Assembly (NCBI GenBank): GCA_009602725.1
Contig: WELB01000007.1
Location: 1,409,425 to 1,448,916 of the forward strand
DNA: 39,492 bases
Source: Spirogloea muscicola
Taxonomy: Eukaryota > Streptophyta > Zygnematophyceae > Spirogloeales > Spirogloeaceae
Reading direction: 5' to 3'
The position numbers and the translations under genes are program-made. Numbering within the stretch: position 1 is the stretch's first letter; each line of letters begins with the position of its first letter. The notes under the pieces were generated by a model. That model was not told the DNA's origin and made no database searches. It saw nothing but the letters and a program-made list of their open reading frames with translations. Below, one piece after another: positions 33,904 to 39,492 of this stretch.

Positions 33904-34461
33904 GGCAGGTCAGGCAGCCGCCACCGCTGGTCTTGCTCGTCCACCACAGGAAGCAGGATGGGGCACGCCGACTGCAGCCTGCAGGAGGACCTCGCTTCCC
34001 GAGCAGCTGCTGCTCCAACATCCGGTGATTCCCCGGCCCCGGCAGCCGGCCGCGTTGGGAGACGGAGCCGGCACCAGCTGTGCACTCTTGGCGGTCCCGA
34101 AGCGGCGGCGGCGCCGGCGGCGCCGGCGGTGGTGGCAGGGCCGGCCGTTGCTGGATGACTAGTGTCAATGAGGAAATGGAGGCTTGGGGAAGGGACAAGT
34201 ACTCCCGCACGGCCCTCCATCCTCCGACAGTCCGCTGATCTGAAGTCCCTTAATATAGCCCCGAGTGGATAGTTGCCTGAAGCGAGGCGCAACCGCCGGC
34301 TCCTGGGTGGCCATGTTGGGATCCGCGCCCAGGACAGATAGCCAGGAGGACCGGTGGTTCCGCAGACTCTTTACACGACCTCCGGTCTGCAGGCGGAGCT
34401 CTGGTCCCCCTCCACAGGACCCCTTCCCCAGGCCAGGCGCCGGCGCCGCCTCCCGGCCGCC
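33904..34461. promoter_or_regulatory. Bidirectional promoter region between BEACH and GLTP genes
   Basis: The two ATGs stand head to head, 558 bases apart. The region is GC-rich, with GGC/GCC runs at about 34100-34135 and a TATA-like TAATATAG at 34251 on the GLTP side. Open frames on both strands here are low-complexity and lack conserved motifs. That one region serves both genes is inferred from orientation. Confidence 0.6.
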
Positions 34462-35983
34462 ATGGCCGCCCCGGGCGGCCGTGGCGGGCCGTCCATCTTC
34501 GCGCCGGCGCTGGACGCCATCCCCCGCTCGCGCTCCGCCGACGGCCAGCTCCTCACCGACCCCTTCCTCAAGCTCTGCCGCCTCGTCCTGCCAGTCATCG
34601 GTCCGTCCGGCGCCCCGTCCAGGGCCCCTCCAGGGCCCCTCCGTGTCTCCGTGTCTCAGCGGCCAAGTCCGGCCGTGTACTACTCGAACGGTCCGAATTG
34701 CGTGCATCCGGCGAGGAAAGCTCCAGCTCTCCACCTTACCACATCGGCGTGTGTTGCCTTGTGCCCAGACAAATTCGGCTCCGCGCTTGTCATGGTCAAG
34801 GGCGACATTGGCGGGAACATCGAGGTTTGTGCTCCCGCGACCACTAATTCGATTCAAAGTGTCACTCAAGTAGCAGATTATCTTACAGCTGATTCTCAAG
34901 AAGCTACATTGGCTCCATTGGCCCTTAGGCTGGGTGCGGCACCTTGCTGTTGCCTGAGTCGGCAATCTTATGTAGTGCAGCGGCTCGAGAAGGCCTATGC
35001 GTCGAAGCCGCCGTCGTACGAGCTGCTCTACGACATCGTCAAGGCAGAGGTCGCCCAAGGCACAGCCCGCGGATCATCCAGCAATAGCAATGGATTGCTC
35101 TGGTTGACTAGGTGAAGCTGCTTGATGCTGGAGCTTGGCTAGCTTGCGCCTCTTCCTCAGGACCAGAGTCCTACGTTTATGCAGACATGCTGGGCCATGT
35201 TTCGAGGTGGCCTGCCTCAGAAGACTCTCTTGATCTTGAGAGGCCTGTTGCTCAGTCAGACGTCCCAGAGGCTTGACAATTAGATTCCTTGGACCAGAGC
35301 GATGGACTTCTTGGTTGCTCTTCTACGTGAGCTGAGAGCACACCAAGAGTGGTCAATGGCACAAGTAGCACGGGAAGCGTATGCAGAGAGACTTAAGCAG
35401 TATCACGGATGGATAGCACAAGCAGCATTTACTGTAAGCCACAACGAGACTACCAAGTGCACTACCTGTTGAGCTGCCAGCTGTTGTACGTCCTTTCAAG
35501 CCGAAGCTTATGCAACCAAGAACTGCTTGCTTTTCTTGTACTCTGTTGACCTGAACCTGTGTTCTCACTTTGCCGGGCAGTATCTTCATAACTTGTCCAG
35601 CTCCATTGATGTAGGTGGCATTGCAACTGATACCAAGCAGGGAGACATTCATGGACAAACTTGGAGGTGGACCCCTTGAAAAGGACATGGACGAATTTGT
35701 CAAAGACTTTTCGCCTTTGCTGCTTGACAACCATGAATTCCTGGTACGAGGCAAATTGGTGGATCGCAAGCACTGTGCTAATTCACCAGGTCACTAGCTT
35801 TGACTAGTACACTAAACAGCAGAATATATTCGAAGTTGCAAGGCGCTGCGATGCTTAGCAGCTGAGCATCCTGGATGCTCACCTTTAAGTGGTGCTCTAG
35901 CTCTCCAACTTAGGGTGGTGCTGATGAGGACACTCCCGCCTTTGCAGAGAAGCGTGGACTTGGATGACATGAAAGCAGCCTGA
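34462..35983 (+). CDS. Glycolipid transfer protein (GLTP fold)
   Basis: Cytosolic lipid carrier that moves glycosphingolipids or ceramide-type lipids between membranes. Six phase-compatible exons: 34462-34600, 34769-34824, 34981-35111, 35298-35433, 35615-35743 and 35948-35983. They give 208 residues, the normal length for the family. The start ATG has a good context (GCCATGG) and is followed by MAAPGGRGG. Headgroup-recognition residues are present: D59 and N63 in VKGDIGGNIE, R66 where human GLTP has K55, W106 in GLLWLTRAM, and H145 in QYHGWIAQAAF. Exon 5 carries LIPSRETFMDKLGG, and the last exon is only 36 bases (SVDLDDMKAA). Ceramide-1-phosphate transfer (CPTP/ACD11 type) is the alternative; the D-N-W-H set fits either, so the cargo is not settled. 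Confidence 0.95.
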
Positions 35984-37078
35984 TTGTCCCCCTTGCATTA
36001 CTTGAACACTCCAGAAATCAGTACTTGACTGCCATGAGACAAGGAGCACTTCTTCACACATGTCGATAGGTGCTGTCACTTTTGGGTTTGTACAGACACA
36101 GCAGCACTTTCATTGGAATTAGGAAGCCTAGGTCGCTCCACTCACATTTGTCAAGTAACATGAAAAGAGGGTCTTGGTGAGTTGTGGTATGATGACCCTG
36201 CAACTTGATGCTGCTATGCTAGGAACTTCTTGCTTGCCCTCAGTGGTCTCTGGATGTGCGACTTGGGCACAAGAGACAGATGCACGAGAACCTCACCTTT
36301 GTTAAATATGGAAATATGGTGAATCAGTGGGTCGGTAGAATCACCCAATATGCCTATTCTGCTAGGCCGATGAGAGTCTCCCTAGATAAGGGAGGCCCCG
36401 GCAGATTGCACAATTGGCCCGAACAATCTAGTGGCTCTGTGTGCGGCGAGGCGGCGCTGTGTGCGCGGCGGCTGTGTGTGCGGTGAGGCGACGCTGTGTG
36501 TGCGGCGGCTCTGTGTGAGGCCAGGTGGTACTGTGTGTGCAACAGCTGTGTGTGTGCGGCCAGGTGAAGCTGAGTAATCGGCGGCTGTGTGTAATCAGGC
36601 ACCTCTTTTGTGTTACTGTAATCTCTTTGTGATCATGTCTGCGTCTGCGTCCGCATTTGCGTCAAGACGAGAGCAGGCAGAGCAAAAGTGTTTTCAACCT
36701 TAGGGCAAAATGATACTGTGCACTAGACTGTCTTGCCAGAGTTGATGTCCATGTTGTTCGCAGCTTGCATACTTGGACACCCTTATACAGCTCTCTGCAC
36801 ACCACCATTTTCTTCCCTTACACTACATACTTGAGCACCTCATGACCTGATCTCAGGAACCCCTTGAAGCCTGCAAAATCATTTGCTGGAACATAATGGG
36901 CAGCCTCAGAAGCTAGTCTCACTTGAGACACGCCTCATGTCACAGATGGGATTACTGAGTACCTCCAAAAATCTCTAGGTGTATTTCAAGCTAGGGTAGG
37001 GTAAGGTAATAAGCAGGGGACAAGAAAGTGCATGCTGTCCTAGTGCCACCAATCTGAATCAGCTAATGTCAAGCAATT
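35984..37078. other. Intergenic between the convergent GLTP and TMEM65-like genes
   Basis: About 1.1 kb with no supported gene. It contains a GTGTGTGCGG minisatellite at 36430-36595 and possible TGTAA poly(A) motifs for each strand (36617 plus; about 36820 minus). The open frames at 36256-36602 are read through the repeat. Confidence 0.6.
36430..36595 (+). repeat. Degenerate minisatellite of CTGTGTGTGCGGCGG units
   Basis: About eight to nine irregular units of 16-25 bases share GCTGTGTGTGCGGC and a GGCCAGGTG or GGCGAGGCG spacer. The array decays toward its right end (GTGTGTAATCAGG). Alternating purine-pyrimidine GT/GC stretches favour Z-DNA. Confidence 0.8.
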
Positions 37079-39492
37079 CTATTGCTGCCTCTGGCGACTG
37101 AAAAATATCCGTCGGAGGCCCATAGCTACTGAGACTGTGGCGAGGAGATACAGACCCCCCAAGCGTTCGCTACTAGTCATGACCCGTTGCCTTGGTTGTG
37201 AGAAGGCTTCGCTGACTGATGCAAATACAGTGCTAGTTGGGCTGCTACGATGCCGATCTAGTTGACCATGGATTGCCCTGTCACCTTCCCGTGTACACAC
37301 TGGCCCAGCCTTTTCTCCAATGGTATCTAAAGCTGATGCAATAGTGACAACAGGTTCACCAGAGCCTCCAGATTTGATGAATAGGATTGGAACTAGTCCG
37401 AGGAGGCAGCCTATAGTGACTCCAATAGATGCACCAGTTGTTTCTGCCCACCATGCCTCCTTCATTTGCATCTGAATGCATCCCCTCCCAAAGCACAGCT
37501 GTATCAGCTCAATCAATATATCCAACACTGGCTCCCCTCTAACACATGTAGGGTCTGTAAGTGACAGCTGCTGAGTTTGACTGTCACCGAGTTGCACCAG
37601 TCATTTAGATTGGGAATGGCCAGAGAATGGGATGTGACAGTAGATTGTATAGTCTGTGATTTACCTGCACAGGTGACACCCTTGACGAAGGCATGAAATT
37701 GCTGGAGACGCCTTCAATGTACTCTCGGAATGCAGTGCCAACAAGGTCAGCTAACGCGTTCCCCAGCCCTGCAGACTGACGAGCGCGGACACAACGAGTA
37801 GTCAATTTGGACAGTGACTGTGAGGCACTGGCGTAAGCAGGCCCCAAAGCAAGACTTGTACTCTTGCTGAGCTTTCTGTTGGTTCCTCACTGTAAGAGAC
37901 GGTTAATTGTAATCTCTGGGGACCAAGGACCCTAGTATATCATCCTCACCAGCAAAGTAGGCAGGTTCAAAGTAGCACCAATGGAGTTCTGGATGGCGTC
38001 CCCAGCAATGATCATGATGGCATTGTCTGCAGGCCCAGGAGAATGCCACATGCATGCCATTTGGGTGATCCTCAGGCAATCAAAGCGTCAGTCTTGAAAG
38101 CCACTGCACCATCTGTGCAGATCCCAATCTGGAAGCACACGAACACGCTAGAGCGGACCAATATCCAGAGTTGCACATATCACAGGCTGATACAGCAGAA
38201 GTGCCAGTCCATGCACCTCCACAGAGCCTGTACTCAGGAGTAAACAATACATAGGCAGCTGTCTGCGTGACTGCTGGGGTAAACAGATTGTAAGTAAGGC
38301 AGTGGAGCTCGGACTGACCTGTGAATCCAAAGCCGATCATCCCTGAGTAAGGATTACAACAGAAGGACATGTGAGTCACTACAAATGTGCAGACAATCAA
38401 AGAGGCTGTGCTGGAGTTCCAAGCCACCAAATCTCTTCCAGCATTTGGCAGGTGCTCCGGGGCTGGTATGAGTAAAACAATACGTGCAGTAATTACATGT
38501 AGTACAAGGAGGAGCCAGTTGCTTGGTCATATTCGCTGTCAAGGTGCAGCTGTTAATCCATACAGAAGATCCAGCTGTTCATCCAAACAGCTGTTGCAAG
38601 ACCTGACTTGCATGAGTGACTGACCTATGGCTGCCCTCAACGTGAGGTGTAACAGCTGCTTCTCTGTGAGCGGCTTCTCCGAGGCGCCATACTTGATGGC
38701 CTGAGCCTCCACATAGCTGGAGAACTCCCTCTGGTCCAGCACCCCATCCTTGTTGGTATCGGCCTCCATGAAATGCAAGTCAGCATTGTCAGAAGCTGCA
38801 CAGACAAAGAGGATCGTGAGGTGCCGTATGAGCCTGGGCTGCCAGGCACGTGTCCTACACTGAGCGAGCTTGTTCTCAAGTAGTCACCTCAGAAGCATCT
38901 TAATCATGTGGGTCTCTCCGAGCATACAAGCCTAGCACAGGGATGGTGCTCCAAGGAGGCATAAGACGGGCTTCCATTTGCCTCACAGGTGAACCAAAAG
39001 TCGGACAGCCTCGAGACTGGTAGCATACCGCTTGAGTACAGTGCTGCTAGGATCGCTGCTCTGCCTTGCTGGTCAATTCTGGAGATGAGGCCTGTAGCGA
39101 CATCCGCGGCAACGATGGCATCGCTCTGCTGAGCACAGGGGGAACGGGGAATCTGTTCTGTCACGAGATTCCCCCCCAGTGGGAGCAAGCGCACATATAA
39201 AGCGAGCCCAGACCGCAAGCTTCAGCAACCGTTGGAAGAATTGTGTAGCTAACAAGGCGGGACAGAATGGGCTGCCGCTTCGAGCCATGGTAAGAGGGGC
39301 CATGGTAGGAGTGGCCAGCAGCGGCGGCTGCGAAGGTGGGTTGGTGGACGGCTGCCCAGCATTGGTGCGCAGCTCAGTGGGAGCTCACCGCCAGAGTCTG
39401 GACCAGCCGGTCGACCAGCTGCTGGTTGTCCAGCGCCGCGACCCCGCCGCCAGGGCCGCCGCCGCGGCCCAGCGCCGCAGCGTCGCCGCCCG
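37079..39492 (-). CDS. TMEM65-family membrane protein with an EF-hand (5' partial)
   Basis: Seven phase-compatible exons: to 39389 from the window edge, 39125-39029, 38795-38625, 38342-38319 (24-base micro-exon), 38026-37950, 37775-37665 and 37471-37079, at least 324 residues. The C-terminal half is the TMEM65 domain: MIGFGFTDNAIMIIAGDAIQ, LSAGLGNALADLVGTAF and TTGASIGVTIGCLLGLVPIL. Mammalian TMEM65 is a mitochondrial inner-membrane protein linked to sodium-calcium exchange. Just before the first membrane segment is a canonical 12-residue EF-hand loop, DTNKDGVLDQRE (D-x-N-x-D-x-V-x-D-x-x-E), flanked by helices DNADLHFMEA and FSSYVEAQAIKYG. An N-terminal glycine-rich stretch leads to DNQQLVDRLVQTLA. 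A basic C-terminal tail includes a further hydrophobic segment (LYLLATVSVAMGL). The start lies beyond the window. Organelle targeting is inferred from the family. Confidence 0.88.

Overview
The window reads as nuclear DNA of a green alga (Chlorophyta). A trebouxiophyte-like alga is my best guess, but the class is not proven by the sequence. Evidence: eight intron-rich protein genes with GT-AG introns, plant-lineage families (FAD4-like desaturase, CTF2A-like FAD monooxygenase, SPIRRIG/LvsA-type BEACH protein), very GC-rich first exons with CGG/GCC repeats, and no bacterial operon structure, phage, insertion sequence, CRISPR array or recognisable tRNA/rRNA gene. I assembled exons by hand from reading frame, splice sites and phase agreement. 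Nothing was searched against a database.

Layout. Plus strand, 124-9616: NOP56 (box C/D snoRNP core, 9 exons, start codon missing at a contig end), a plastid-type CTF2A-like FAD monooxygenase, and a small HOP/STI1-type TPR co-chaperone. Minus strand, 11069-12307: a FAD4-type desaturase. An assembly gap (12308-12826, N run with homopolymer flanks) hides a divergent promoter. Plus strand, 12827-15419: a DHH/DHHA1 phosphoesterase. Minus strand, 15995-33903: one giant BEACH gene covering 45% of the window, with an armadillo-like N-terminal region, ConA-like lectin domain, PH-BEACH, BEACH and WD40. Plus strand, 34462-35983: a complete glycolipid transfer protein (208 aa). Minus strand, 37079 to the right edge: a TMEM65-family membrane protein carrying a canonical EF-hand, 5'-truncated by the window.

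The genes do not form one pathway; this is an ordinary eukaryotic neighbourhood. BEACH and GLTP share a 558 bp head-to-head promoter, FAD4-like and DHH are head-to-head across the gap, and DHH and BEACH converge. The most interesting biology is the EF-hand/TMEM65 protein, which suggests a mitochondrial calcium-handling protein with its own calcium sensor. The most interesting sequence-level signal is the sharp GC drop from first exons to later exons, with assembly breaks, single Ns and missing start codons clustered at the GC-rich ends.
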